A stretch of 36,534 nt of DNA, from positions 1 through 36,534 of the forward strand of contig CAUJJI010000066.1 of NCBI GenBank assembly GCA_963205265.1, given 5' to 3'. The DNA comes from Pseudomonadota bacterium (GTDB lineage Bacteria; Pseudomonadota; Alphaproteobacteria; Sphingomonadales; Sphingomonadaceae). How positions within the stretch are numbered: the first letter of the stretch is position 1; every line of letters begins with the position of its first letter. Made by a program: the position numbers and the translations under genes. Positions 8,517 to 18,914 of the stretch are shown here, piece after piece. The notes under the pieces are model-generated. The model ran no database searches. It had not been told where the DNA came from and worked only from the letters and a program-made list of their open reading frames with translations.

Positions 8517-9296
8517 GTGAGCGCGCCGGCCTATCCCGCACCGCTCGGCATGCTGAAAGGCAAGACCGTGGTCGTCACCGCCGCTGCCGGCACTGGCATC
8601 GGCTTTGCCGTTGCCAAGCGCGCGGCGGAGGAAGGTGCGCGCGTGCTGATCAGCGATTTCCACGAGCGCCGGCTGCACGATGCCGCCGATCGCATTGCCG
8701 CCGAAGCAGGCTGCGATAGGCCTGCCACATTCGTCTGCGACGTCACCAGCCAGGCCCAGGTCGATGGTCTGCGCGATGCGGCAGTCGCGGCTTTCGGCCA
8801 TGTCGATGTGCTGATCAACAATGCCGGGCTGGGCGGCGAAGTCGACGTGGTCGACATGACCGACGAGCAGTGGCACCGCGTCCTCGACGTCACGCTCAAC
8901 AGCGTCTTCCGCATGAGCCGCGCATTCCTGCCGCTGATGTATGCGCGCAAGTCGGGCGCGGTGGTCAACAATGCCTCGGTGCTCGGCTGGCGGGCGCAGA
9001 AGGGGCAGGCCCACTATGCCGCGGCCAAGGCCGGGGTCATGGCCTTCACCCGCTGCTCAGCGGTCGAGGCGGCGGAGCACAACGTGCGGATCAACGCGGT
9101 TGCCCCGTCGATCGCGATGCACGCCTTCCTTGCCAAGGTGACGACCGAGGAACTGCTTGCCCAGCTTTCCGCGCGCGAGGCTTTCGGCCGCCCGGCAGAA
9201 GTGTGGGAAGTCGCCAACGTCATGCTGTTCCTCGCCTCGGACCTGTCGAGCTACATGACCGGCGAGGTCGTCTCCGTCTCCAGCCAGAGGGCCTGA
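8517..9296 (+). CDS. ipdF: IpdF-type SDR, 5-hydroxy/oxo HIP-CoA dehydrogenase
   Basis: A 259-aa SDR with an unusual nucleotide loop, TAAAGTGIG (21-29), instead of TGxxxGIG. NNAGLGG is at 101-107, Ser154 lies in NNASVLGWRAQ, and Tyr167 and Lys171 in HYAAAK. The AAAGTGIG, SDFHERRL, NNASVLGWRAQ, RCSAVEAAEHNVRINAV and SSYMTGEVVSVS blocks match Rv3559c/IpdF from memory. IpdF interconverts the 5-oxo and 5-hydroxy groups of HIP-CoA. The start is GTG 8517, preceded by AGGGAGG with a 6-base spacer. A GTG at 8472 in the same frame would add 15 residues but lacks this site and would overlap the preceding gene. It is probably coupled to the MaoC gene, which starts 3 bases after its stop. Confidence 0.92.
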   Translation: MSAPAYPAPLGMLKGKTVVVTAAAGTGIGFAVAKRAAEEGARVLISDFHERRLHDAADRIAAEAGCDRPATFVCDVTSQAQVDGLRDAAVAAFGHVDVLINNAGLGGEVDVVDMTDEQWHRVLDVTLNSVFRMSRAFLPLMYARKSGAVVNNASVLGWRAQKGQAHYAAAKAGVMAFTRCSAVEAAEHNVRINAVAPSIAMHAFLAKVTTEELLAQLSAREAFGRPAEVWEVANVMLFLASDLSSYMTGEVVSVSSQRA

Positions 9297-9299
9297 GCC

Positions 9300-9779
9300 A
9301 TGACCCTGATCGTCGAAAAGCCGCACGACCTGCTTGGCATGGTCGGGACGAAGATGGGCCCGACCGGCTGGGTGGCAGTCGAACAGGACCGCGTCGACGC
9401 CTTCGCCGAATGCACCGGCGACGACCAGTGGATCCACGTCGATGTCGATCGCGCCAAGGCCGGCCCCTTCGGCGGGACCATCGCCCACGGCTACCTGACG
9501 CTGAGCATGGTCAACCTGTTCCTGCCCGAACTGGTGGAGGTGCGCGGCTTTGCCCATGCGGTGAACGTCGGGCTCGACAAGCTGCGCTTCCTCGCCCCCG
9601 TCGTCGTCGGTAGCCGCATCCGCGCGGTGAGCGAGATCGTCTCGGCCGAGGAGATCAAGGGCGCGATCCAGGCCGTGGTGCGCGTGACGATCGAGATCGA
9701 GGGCAAGGCCGGCCAGCCAGCCGACAAGCCCGCCCTCGTCGCCGACACCATCAGCCGCTATTTCCCCGAGGCGGCGTGA
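9300..9779 (+). CDS. MaoC-family (R)-enoyl-CoA hydratase
   Basis: A 159-aa single hot-dog domain with the hydratase-2 signature. TGDDQWIHVD carries Asp41 and His46, and the downstream GPFGGTIAHGYLTLSM helix entry is typical. It should hydrate a trans-2-enoyl-CoA to the (R)-3-hydroxyacyl-CoA. With two dehydrogenase pairs and two thiolases in the operon, a hydratase for side-chain or opened-ring beta-oxidation is expected. The acyl specificity is not readable. The stop TGA shares its A with the ATG of the ketosteroid isomerase gene. Confidence 0.9.
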   Translation: MTLIVEKPHDLLGMVGTKMGPTGWVAVEQDRVDAFAECTGDDQWIHVDVDRAKAGPFGGTIAHGYLTLSMVNLFLPELVEVRGFAHAVNVGLDKLRFLAPVVVGSRIRAVSEIVSAEEIKGAIQAVVRVTIEIEGKAGQPADKPALVADTISRYFPEAA

Positions 9780-10153
9780 TGCCTTCGCCCGAAGCGATGA
9801 TCGCGGCGGTTCACGCCTATGTCGATGGTTTCGAGCGCGGCGACGCCGATGCGCTGGCCGCTCTGTTCGCCGACGATGCCACGGTCGAAGACCCGGTAGG
9901 CACCCCGCCCAGGCGCGGGCGCGAGGAAATCGGCGCGTTCTATGCCCTTTCGGTGGCAACCGGCGCGAAGCTGGAGCTGCTGGGCGAGCCGCGCTGCGCC
10001 GGCGACTACGTCGCCTTCCCCTTCGCGGTGAAGCTGGAATGGCAGGGCCGCCGCCAGGTGATCGAGGTCATCGACACGTTCCGCTTCGACGCGGCGGGCA
10101 AGATCACCGAAATGCGGGCCTTCTTCGGCCCGGCCAACTTGAAGACCGCCTGA
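9779..10153 (+). CDS. ksi: Delta5-3-ketosteroid isomerase (KSI)
   Basis: A 124-aa SnoaL/NTF2-fold protein that aligns without gaps to the Comamonas testosteroni isomerase as I remember it. The catalytic residues fall on identical numbers: Tyr14 and Asp99 (oxyanion hole) and Asp38 (base), with Tyr55 also conserved. [21 protein letters not shown] and the C-terminal [17 protein letters not shown] agree well. It moves the double bond of 3-oxo-delta5 steroids to give the conjugated delta4 form, so the organism probably uses 3-beta-hydroxy-delta5 steroids or forms such intermediates. ATG 9779 overlaps the upstream stop. Its place within a C/D-ring operon links the upper and lower steroid pathways. 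This is the strongest single indicator of a steroid substrate. Confidence 0.93.
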   Translation: MPSPEAMIAAVHAYVDGFERGDADALAALFADDATVEDPVGTPPRRGREEIGAFYALSVATGAKLELLGEPRCAGDYVAFPFAVKLEWQGRRQVIEVIDTFRFDAAGKITEMRAFFGPANLKTA

Positions 10154-10163
10154 GGGGATTTCC

Positions 10164-11365
10164 ATGCGCGAAGCCGCCATCCTTTCCACCGCCCGCACCG
10201 CGATCGGCAAGGCCTATCGCGGTGCCTTCAACGACACCGAGGCGCCGGTGCTGTCGGCCCACGTGGTCGATGCCGCGCTCGACCGGGCGGGGATCGATCC
10301 GGCGCGGGTCGACGACGTCTACCTGGGCTGCGGCAACCACTGGAACACGCAGAGCTACAACCTCGGCCGGCTGACGGTCCACGCATCGAAGCTGCCCAAT
10401 ACCGTCGGCGGCTTCGTGCTCGACCGCAAGTGCTCGTCGGGCCTCAACGCCATCGCCCTGGCCGCGCGTTCGATCGTCTGCGACGAGGTCGACGTTGCCG
10501 TGGCGGGCGGCATGGAATCGATCTCGCTGACCATCGGCAAGCATCAGCCGACCTTCCGCAACCGCTCGCAGGCGGTGATCGCCGCCGATCCCTATGCCTA
10601 CATGGCCATGCTCGAGACGGCGGAAGTCGTGGCGGAGCGCTACGGCATTTCCCGCGAGGAACAGGACCGCTTCGCCGCGCTCAGCCAGCAGCGCGCCGGG
10701 GCGGCCCAGGCCGAAGGGCGCTTCGACGACGAGATCGCGGCGATCACCGTCACCAAGGCGCTGTTCGACAAGGAGGGCAACGAGACCGGCAAGGAACAGG
10801 TCACCTTGACGCAGGACGAAGGCGTTCGCGGCGAGACGACCTATGAGGGCCTGTCGCAACTCAAGCCCGTGTTCCGCGACGGCATGGTCATCCAGCAGGG
10901 CCGGACGGTGACGGCCGGCAACTCATCGCAGCTGTCGGACGGCGCCTCGGCCCAGGTGCTGATGGACCTAGCCACCGCGCAGAAGGAAGGCCTGCCGGTG
11001 CTGGGCATCTATCGCGGCTTCCAGGTGGCGGGCTGCGAACCCGACGAGATGGGCATCGGCCCGGTCTTTGCGATTCCCAAGCTGCTCGAGCGTGCCGGGC
11101 TGACCATGGACGACATCGGCCTGTTCGAGATCAACGAGGCCTTCGCCAGCCAGGCGGTCTATTGCCGGGAGAAGCTGGGCATCGACCCCGACCGGCTCAA
11201 CGTCGACGGCGGCGGCATCGCGCTGGGCCATCCCTTCGGCATGACCGGCAGCCGACTCGTCGGCCATGCGCTGATCGAGGGCAGGCGTCGCGGCGTGAAG
11301 CATGTCGTCGTCGCGATGTGCATCGCCGGCGGCATGGGCGCGGCCGGGCTGTTCGAAGTCGCCCG

Positions 11366-11369
<4 letters not shown>
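10164..11369 (+). CDS. Thiolase, FadA5-like
   Basis: A 401-aa thiolase II-type enzyme. The nucleophile Cys90 is in [10 protein letters not shown], the catalytic His in [16 protein letters not shown] and the second Cys in [22 protein letters not shown] is the standard thiolase ending and differs from the CEGGGQAN of the FadA6-type gene upstream, so the two have distinct substrates. A FadA5-like role (thiolysis of a steroid side chain) or thiolysis of a late opened-ring product is plausible. It starts 10 bases after the isomerase gene, with a GAGGGGAT-type ribosome site. Its TGA lies inside the ATGA that starts the ligase. Confidence 0.85.
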
Positions 11370-12903
<1,534 letters not shown>

Positions 12904-12907
<4 letters not shown>

Positions 12908-14226
12908 GCATCTGGCGCGCGCTGCTTGTAGTGGTGCTGGCGGCCCTGGCGGCCCGCCCGGCCACCGCAGACGTGCTGGCAACGCCGCAGCAGCTCGAAC
13001 ATGAGCGCATGGTTTTGCGAATCCTCGCCCGGCCGGAAATGCGTTCGGCCACCGCAAGGGTCGAAGCGCTTTACCGCGCCGACGCGCAGGCTGCCACACC
13101 GGCCGGCAAAGCCCGCCTGCGCCGCGCGGCCAGCTCGATCGCGACGGCGGCTGCCAACTATGCCCTGTCCGAAGACGCCTCGCGCCCCGCAATCGTCTGG
13201 TGGGTCAACGCACCGCATCGCTGGCACGGAATCTCCGTCCCCGGGTCGGGTTTCGGCATCGATAACCCGGACAACATCTACCAGGGCTTCACGGTTGCGG
13301 GGGGCGGGCGCTATCGCATTCGCGGCCGCATGCCGACGCCGCCGCCGATCCAGCTGCATATGGAGGTGCGCGATTCGATCCCGGGCATGGGGCAGATGCT
13401 GGTCGAGGGCGGGCAGCTTCTGGCGACGCTGCAAAGCGAGGACATGGTCATCGGCGCCGACGGCAGCTTCGCCGTCACGGTCGACAGCCAGCCCCTTGCC
13501 GGGCGGGTAAACCACCTGGCGATTCCCTCATCGGGCACCTTCATGGTCAACGTCCGCCAGCTCCTGACCGACTGGGGCCGCCAGCGCCCGATCGCCCTGT
13601 CCATCGAACGGCTCGATCCCGGACCGCCGGCCCCGCCCCGCGACGTGGCCCGCTTCGCCGTGCGGGCAGCTGCGATCCTCGACCGGATCGCGGGCTACTG
13701 GCTGGACTACGACAACCGCTTCATATTTGCCTCGCCCGCCAACCAGCTGCGGCCCGTGCGCGTGCGCCCCGGCGGGCGCGGCTGGTCCGCCAGCGGCCAC
13801 TTCGCCCTTGCTGACGACGAGGCGCTGGTCATCACCGCCGACACGCGCGGCGCGGCATCGATGGGGGTTCAGATCGCCGATCCGTGGGGCGTCGCCTACG
13901 ATTATGACCGGCGCACGAGCAGCCTCAACAACCGCCAGGCCCAGGCCGACGCGGCGGGCACCTTTACCTTCATCGTCTCGGCACGCGATCCCGGCCTTGC
14001 CAACTGGCTCGATTCAGGGGGTTTCAGCTCGGGCATGGTGATCCTGCGCTGGCAGGTGCTTCCTCCTGGCGCAGACCCAGAAGGCGCCATTCGCGGCGTG
14101 CGGGTGGCAAAGCTGGCGGACCTCGCTTCGGTCGTTCCCGATGGCCAGGCGCGCATGGACGCCGCCACGCGCAAGGCCCAGCAGGCAGAGCGGGCCCGGC
14201 ATTACCGTGTCCGGCTGCAGCGCTGA
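12904..14226 (+). CDS. Exported DUF1214-type protein of unknown function
   Basis: A 440-aa protein with a clear Sec signal peptide: MSIWR, a hydrophobic core of about 12 residues and ATA at 20-22 as the likely cleavage site. The mature part has a 'DNPDNIYQGFTVAGGGRYRIRGR' segment near residue 135 and a C-terminal 'RRTSSLNNRQAQADAAGTFTF' to 'NWLDSGGFSSGMVILRWQ' block. The latter I associate with the DUF1214 domain. I know of no assigned reaction. It starts inside the ligase stop codon (ATGA) and is the last gene of the operon, so it is co-expressed with cytosolic HIP enzymes although it should act in the periplasm. Substrate binding or delivery is a guess. Confidence 0.85.
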
Positions 14227-14233
14227 GCGCAGG

Positions 14234-16354
14234 TCAGACCAGCGCCTGCACCGCCTCGAAGGCCTCGCGCATCGCGCCTTCGATATAGCCGACGCCATTG
14301 GCATCGCCGATGGCCGTCACCGGAAGCCCCGCCGCGCGCAGGGCCTCGGCAAGGCCAAGATCGCCCGTTGCGCCCTGGGCGACGATCACCGTGTCGGCTG
14401 GGACCGACCGTGCCGTGCCCGACTGGTCGGTGAAGCGCACGGCTTCCGGCGTAATGGCGATGTCCTGCGCACCGCCGCACAGCTCGACCCCGTGCTCTGC
14501 CAGTTCCGACAGGATGCGCATGCGCCGGACCAGCGTCAGCCCCTTGCCGAGGCGCGGCGCTTCCTCGATCACGGTGACGGTGCGGCCGCGTTCCAGGAGG
14601 AACTCCGCCAGCTCGATACCGACCAGCTCGCCGCCGATGATGACGACACGGTCGCCCAGCGGCATCCACGCATGGGTCGCCTTGCGGACCAGATCGAGAT
14701 TGGCCGTCGCTCCCGTCACCGCGCCCAGCTTGGTGGCAATGCGCGTGAACAGGCTGGTCTTGCGCTTCAGATCGTCGGAGCTTTCGCCGAACATTAGCTT
14801 GCGCATGTCATCGCCGGAGAAGACGTGCGGGAGGTCGTTGCCCGGTATGTCGGGCATGCCCCGCACGGCACCGGTCGCGACGATCACCTGGTCGGGCCGC
14901 AGGCCCGAAAGCAGAGCCGGCGTGGCCTCGGTGCTCAGGCGAATGTCCGCACCAGAAGCCTCGACCTCGCGCACCAGCCAGTGCAGCAAGCGCTCGTTGG
15001 GTTCATAGGCCAGCCCGGCGAAGCGCACGGTCCCGCCCAGACGCGGCGCCCGCTCGATCAGCGTGACACGATGCCCTGCCGCACGCAGCCGCCGGGTGGC
15101 GTCCATGCCGCCCGGCCCCCCGCCGATCACCACCACGTGCTTCGACGATGCCGCTTGCTTGCGCAGGTATTCTCGGCCGAGATCCGCGTTCACCGCGCAG
15201 CGCGCCGGCTCGCCCATGTAGATCGCGCTGACGCAGGTGTAGCAGTAGACGCAGGGGCGCACTGTTTCCGCCTTCCCGGCGGCGACCTTGGCCGGCAGGG
15301 CCGGATCGGCCAGCAGCTTGCGCCCCATCGCGATGAAATCCACCTCGCCACGGGCCAGCGCGGCCTCGGCGCTGTCGAGCTCGATCCGGCCGAGCCCGAA
15401 GACGGGGATCGACAGGGCCGCCTTGATCTGCGCGGCGGCGGGAAGGTTCCAGTTCTCGACATGGGGGATGTTCGATTCGGAGTGGAGCTTGCCCACCGCC
15501 GGGTTGTGCGCGCAACTCGCGACGATGGCGTCGGCCCCGGCTGCCTCGGCCATGCGCGCGTGGGCGATGGCATCCTCGATGGTGAGCCCGCCGTCCTTGC
15601 CGATCTCCCGGCTGTCGAGCTTGATCCACACCGGATAGTCGCGCCCGACCTCGCGCCGGATTGCGGCGATCACTTCCAGCGGCAAGCGCATGCGGGCCTC
15701 GCGGCTGCCGCCGTAGCCGTCGGTGCGCGTGTTCGAACCGGGCGATATGAACGAGGACAACAGGTAACCGTGGGCCGCGTGGATCTCCACTCCATCGAAG
15801 CCGGCCTCGGCCGCCCGGCGGGCTCCTTGCGCGAATTGCGCCACGGCAAGATCGATGTCTTCCTGGTCGAGCACCTTGACCTGCGGCGGCTTCATCCCCG
15901 CCATGCCGGCCAGTTCCTCCATCAGGAAGAAGTCGGCGAAATTGCCCTTCACTTGCTTCGGGATCGCCGGGGCCCACAGCGGATGCCCGTAACGCTGGAA
16001 GGAATAGCCCGCTACCAGCCCGCCATGGTGCAGCTGCGCGGCGATCTTCGCACCGGCGGCGTGGACGCGGTCGCACATCACCTTCAGGCCGGGGATGAAG
16101 CGGTCGTCGGAAATCGCGGTCTGCTGCATTGCCACGGCCCCGACCGGCCAGGCCACTCCCGTCACGCCCGAGACGATGAGGCCCACCCCGCCCCGCGCCT
16201 GCTCCTCGTGATAGGCGATGATCCGCTCGCCCACGGTGCCGTCGTCCTCGGACAGGCTGACGCCCATGGCCGAGACGGCGATCCGGTTCTTGAGTTCCAG
16301 CGTGCCGATGCGGCCCGGCGACAGCAGGTGCGGATAGCGGGTGGTCATCGCCAT
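14234..16354 (-). CDS. Fe-S flavin oxidoreductase, 2,4-dienoyl-CoA reductase/BaiCD-like (OYE fused to FAD domain)
   Basis: A 706-aa multidomain reductase. An old-yellow-enzyme TIM barrel occupies residues 1-365 (His192 and His195 in IHAAHGYL). A [4Fe-4S] cluster is bound by Cys368, Cys371, Cys374 and Cys386. An FAD/NAD(P) region starts with VVVIGGGPGG at 408-416, and a second nucleotide fold begins at VVIIGGELVGIELAEF. The layout is that of FadH, BaiCD/BaiH and trimethylamine dehydrogenase. The Cys spacing (x2, x2, x11) is nearer to trimethylamine dehydrogenase than to FadH (x2, x3, x11). A role in reducing enone or dienone steroid or CoA intermediates is likely. Its ATG overlaps the stop of the luciferase-like gene, so the two form one leftward operon. 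Confidence 0.92.
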   Translation of the reverse strand: MAMTTRYPHLLSPGRIGTLELKNRIAVSAMGVSLSEDDGTVGERIIAYHEEQARGGVGLIVSGVTGVAWPVGAVAMQQTAISDDRFIPGLKVMCDRVHAAGAKIAAQLHHGGLVAGYSFQRYGHPLWAPAIPKQVKGNFADFFLMEELAGMAGMKPPQVKVLDQEDIDLAVAQFAQGARRAAEAGFDGVEIHAAHGYLLSSFISPGSNTRTDGYGGSREARMRLPLEVIAAIRREVGRDYPVWIKLDSREIGKDGGLTIEDAIAHARMAEAAGADAIVASCAHNPAVGKLHSESNIPHVENWNLPAAAQIKAALSIPVFGLGRIELDSAEAALARGEVDFIAMGRKLLADPALPAKVAAGKAETVRPCVYCYTCVSAIYMGEPARCAVNADLGREYLRKQAASSKHVVVIGGGPGGMDATRRLRAAGHRVTLIERAPRLGGTVRFAGLAYEPNERLLHWLVREVEASGADIRLSTEATPALLSGLRPDQVIVATGAVRGMPDIPGNDLPHVFSGDDMRKLMFGESSDDLKRKTSLFTRIATKLGAVTGATANLDLVRKATHAWMPLGDRVVIIGGELVGIELAEFLLERGRTVTVIEEAPRLGKGLTLVRRMRILSELAEHGVELCGGAQDIAITPEAVRFTDQSGTARSVPADTVIVAQGATGDLGLAEALRAAGLPVTAIGDANGVGYIEGAMREAFEAVQALV

Positions 16355-17223
16355 CAGGCCTTCGCGATGACGGTGTCGGCGAAGTGTTGCATCGCCTCGA
16401 TCTTCTCGGCGAGCGGCTGGCTGTCTTCCTCCACCGCATAGAGGTTGCGGAAAGCCACTGGCATGTCGGTAACGCCGAGGTCCTCCAGTCGCCGGATGGT
16501 GTCCGTTGAGAAATCGCCCATTGCCGTGGCGAAGATGCGGAACGGCCGGTCGCTGGTGCCGACCTCGGCCCGCGCCGCAGCGATGGCGGCGATCGGCCCG
16601 GCGAGCTCGTCGGGACCGCCGCCGGCGAACATGAACCCGTCGAAGCGGGCAGCCCGCTTGAAGGCCGCCTCGGAATGGCCGCCGATGAGGATCGGGAGGG
16701 GCTTTGCGGGCACCGGGTTCAGCTTGACCGGGTCAATGTCGTAGAATTCGCCATGGAACTCGAAATAGCCGCCCGCACACAGGCCCCGCACGATTTCGAG
16801 GCATTCGTCGAACCGCTTTCCGCGCCGGGCATAGTCCACCCCCATCGCGGCATAGTCTTCCGGCCAGACCGACAGGCCGACGCCAAGGTTGAAACGGTCG
16901 CCGGTGATCGCGGCAACCGAAGCGGCAAGCTTGGCCGAATAGAGCGGTGGGCGCACCGGCAGCTTGACGACATTGGTGGTCAGCTCGAGCCGGGTAGTGG
17001 CAGCGCCGATCGCTGCAGCGAGGATGAAGCTTTCGACGAAGGGCTTGTTTTCCAGAAACTCGCGCCCGCCATCGTCGGTATAGCTGTAGGCCGTGTCGCT
17101 CGCTTTCGGGTAGATCAGGCTGTCGGGAATGGTGAAACCGGCAAAGCCCAGCGCTTCGGCGGCGCGCGCCAGCGGCAGGTAGTTGGCCACCGCGGTCATC
17201 GCTTCGGCATAATGGAACCGCAT
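16354..17223 (-). CDS. Luciferase-like (LLM class) flavin/F420 oxidoreductase
   Basis: A 289-aa TIM-barrel protein of the bacterial luciferase-like family, recognisable from 'LPLARAAEALGFAGFTIPDS' at the start, 'ELTTNVVKLPVRPPLYSAKLAAS', 'DRFNLGVGLSVWPEDY' and 'KPLPILIGGHSEAAFKRAARFDGF'. These enzymes use FMNH2 or F420. Proteobacteria of this kind would mostly use FMN, but the cofactor is not certain. ATG 17223 (protein start MRFHY) is preceded by GGGAGAG; an upstream in-frame start at 17268 would enter the operator region and is rejected. It is the first gene of the leftward unit with the Fe-S reductase and faces an operator-like repeat 52 bases upstream. Confidence 0.9.
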   Translation of the reverse strand: MRFHYAEAMTAVANYLPLARAAEALGFAGFTIPDSLIYPKASDTAYSYTDDGGREFLENKPFVESFILAAAIGAATTRLELTTNVVKLPVRPPLYSAKLAASVAAITGDRFNLGVGLSVWPEDYAAMGVDYARRGKRFDECLEIVRGLCAGGYFEFHGEFYDIDPVKLNPVPAKPLPILIGGHSEAAFKRAARFDGFMFAGGGPDELAGPIAAIAAARAEVGTSDRPFRIFATAMGDFSTDTIRRLEDLGVTDMPVAFRNLYAVEEDSQPLAEKIEAMQHFADTVIAKA

Positions 17224-17274
17224 CGTCTCGCTCTCCCTTTGCAGCAACCCTAGGCGAGTTGTTTTCACTTGTCA

Positions 17275-17306
17275 TTGCGTAGCGAATCGTGAAGGTTCCT
17301 ACGCTA
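17275..17306. promoter_or_regulatory. Operator-like element, copy A (TTGCGT-N20-ACGCTA)
   Basis: Left arm TTGCGT (17275-17280) and right arm ACGCTA (17301-17306) are separated by 20 bases, with A after the left arm and AATCG inside. It lies in the divergent promoter between the luciferase-like gene (-) and the monooxygenase gene (+). On the minus strand a -35-like TTGATC lies 6 bases upstream of the element. The same design recurs at four other places in the window, always intergenic. Confidence 0.7.
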
Positions 17307-17371
17307 ATCGTAGATCAAATGCCAACGAAACGCAGGAATCGGTTGCCAACTCGCACCGATATCCGCGCTAA

Positions 17372-17387
17372 TTGCGAAAATTCGCAA
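17372..17387. promoter_or_regulatory. Perfect 16-bp palindrome before the monooxygenase gene
   Basis: TTGCGAAAATTCGCAA has two 7-base arms and a 2-base centre, with no mismatch in the arms. It sits immediately upstream of the GAGGAGGG ribosome-binding site of the monooxygenase gene. It could be a second operator or a site in the leader. Its arm, TTGCG, resembles the half-site of the 32-bp elements. Confidence 0.5.
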
Positions 17388-17410
17388 GCCTGAGGAGGGA
17401 TGTTCGGCCG

Positions 17411-18895
17411 ATGGACGCACCAGTGTGGAAGGGTTCGGGGGCGGGGCTGCGCCATGCGATCATCGGCGCGGGCATGTCCGGCATCCTTGCGGCGATCAAG
17501 CTGCTCGAGCGGGGGGACCGCAACTTCACCGTGTTCGAGAAAGGCTCCGACCTGGGCGGGACCTGGCGCGACAACCGCTATCCGGGCCTGACTTGCGACA
17601 CGCCCTCGCATGCCTACAGCTACAGTTTCGCGCCGAACCCCGAATGGTCGAGCTACTACGCAGCCGGACCGGAGATACACGCCTATTTCCGCAAGGTCGC
17701 CACCGAGCGCGGGGTCTTGCCGTTCATCCGCTATGGCAGCGAAGTCAACGCCTGCCGTTTCGACGAAGACGCCGGCACCTGGCGGCTGAGCCTGGCCGAC
17801 GGCGGGGAAGCGGAGGCCGACGTCGTCTATGCCGCCACCGGGGTGCTGCACCATCCGAAGATGCCCGAGCTTTCCGGGCTGGACACGTTCGCGGGCAAGG
17901 CGTTTCACTCGGCCCGGTGGGACGACGGCGCGGTGCTCGACGGCGCGCGCATCGGCATAGTCGGCTGCGGATCGACCGGGATCCAGCTGGTCAACGCGCT
18001 GAGCGACCGGGCCGCGCGGCTGGTCCATTTCCAGCGTTCGCCGCAGTGGATCATGCCGGTCCCGCAGTTCGACTACACGGCAGAGCAGAAAGCCGCCTTC
18101 GCGCGCGACCCCACTTTGATCGACGCCGTCCGCCACGATAAGGACTACTGGGCGGCGATCTACCGCTTCACCGACGGCGTCGCCGATGCCGAAAGTCCCG
18201 AGGCCGCCGAGATCGAGGATATCTGCCGGCAGAATCTCGAAACCAGCGTCCGCGATCCCGAGCTGCGCGAGAAGCTGCGGCCCAATTACCGCGCGGCCTG
18301 CAAGCGGCTGATCTATTCCTGGGAATACTACGAATGCGTCCAGCGCCCGGCGGTTCTCGTCGAGACAGGTGGGATCGCACAGGTCGAGCCGGCCGGAGTC
18401 CGGATGGTGGACGGCACGCTGCATGGGCTCGACGTGCTGGTGCTCGCCACCGGGTTCCAGGCGGACCGCTTCATCCGGCCGGCGACGGTCAGCGGGCGCG
18501 GTGGGCGCCTGCTCGACGATTTCTGGGCCGTGCGCCCCACCGCACACTATGCGGTCAGCCTGCCGGGTTTCCCCAACCTGTTCATGCTCAACGGGCCGAC
18601 CGGGCCGGTCGGGAACTTCCCGCTGATCGACATCGCCGAGATGCAGTGGGACTACCTCGAACAGCTGCTCGAACCCGTGCGTGCCGGGCGGGCGAAATGG
18701 GTCGAGCCACGGCAGGAAGCGTTCGAGGCCTATGAGGCACGTCGCATCGAGGCGGCGAAGAAGACCGTGTTCGGATCGGGCTGCACCAGCTGGTACCTTG
18801 ACGCGACCGGCATTCCGTCGACCTGGCCCTGGTCCTATCAGGCCTTTGTCGATGCGATGAAGGCGCCCGTACCCGACGAATACCGCTATGCCTGA
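17411..18895 (+). CDS. Baeyer-Villiger-type flavin monooxygenase
   Basis: A 494-aa class B flavoprotein monooxygenase. The FAD loop GAGMSG is at 19-24, DLGGTWRDNRYPGLTCD follows at 47-63, the Baeyer-Villiger fingerprint FxGxxxHxxxW is at 160-170 (Phe160, Gly162, His166, Trp170), and the NADPH loop GCGSTG is at 185-190. Asp follows the Trp where Pro is usual. Such enzymes insert oxygen next to a ketone. In this setting a 17- or 20-keto steroid, or another ring ketone, is possible but not shown. GAGGAGGG lies about 11 bases before ATG 17411; an ATG at 17400 is out of frame, and a TTG start at 17372 would fall inside the palindrome. The SnoaL-like gene follows. Confidence 0.9.
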   Translation: MDAPVWKGSGAGLRHAIIGAGMSGILAAIKLLERGDRNFTVFEKGSDLGGTWRDNRYPGLTCDTPSHAYSYSFAPNPEWSSYYAAGPEIHAYFRKVATERGVLPFIRYGSEVNACRFDEDAGTWRLSLADGGEAEADVVYAATGVLHHPKMPELSGLDTFAGKAFHSARWDDGAVLDGARIGIVGCGSTGIQLVNALSDRAARLVHFQRSPQWIMPVPQFDYTAEQKAAFARDPTLIDAVRHDKDYWAAIYRFTDGVADAESPEAAEIEDICRQNLETSVRDPELREKLRPNYRAACKRLIYSWEYYECVQRPAVLVETGGIAQVEPAGVRMVDGTLHGLDVLVLATGFQADRFIRPATVSGRGGRLLDDFWAVRPTAHYAVSLPGFPNLFMLNGPTGPVGNFPLIDIAEMQWDYLEQLLEPVRAGRAKWVEPRQEAFEAYEARRIEAAKKTVFGSGCTSWYLDATGIPSTWPWSYQAFVDAMKAPVPDEYRYA

Positions 18896-18914
18896 CCTGC
18901 CAGGAGACCTGCCG

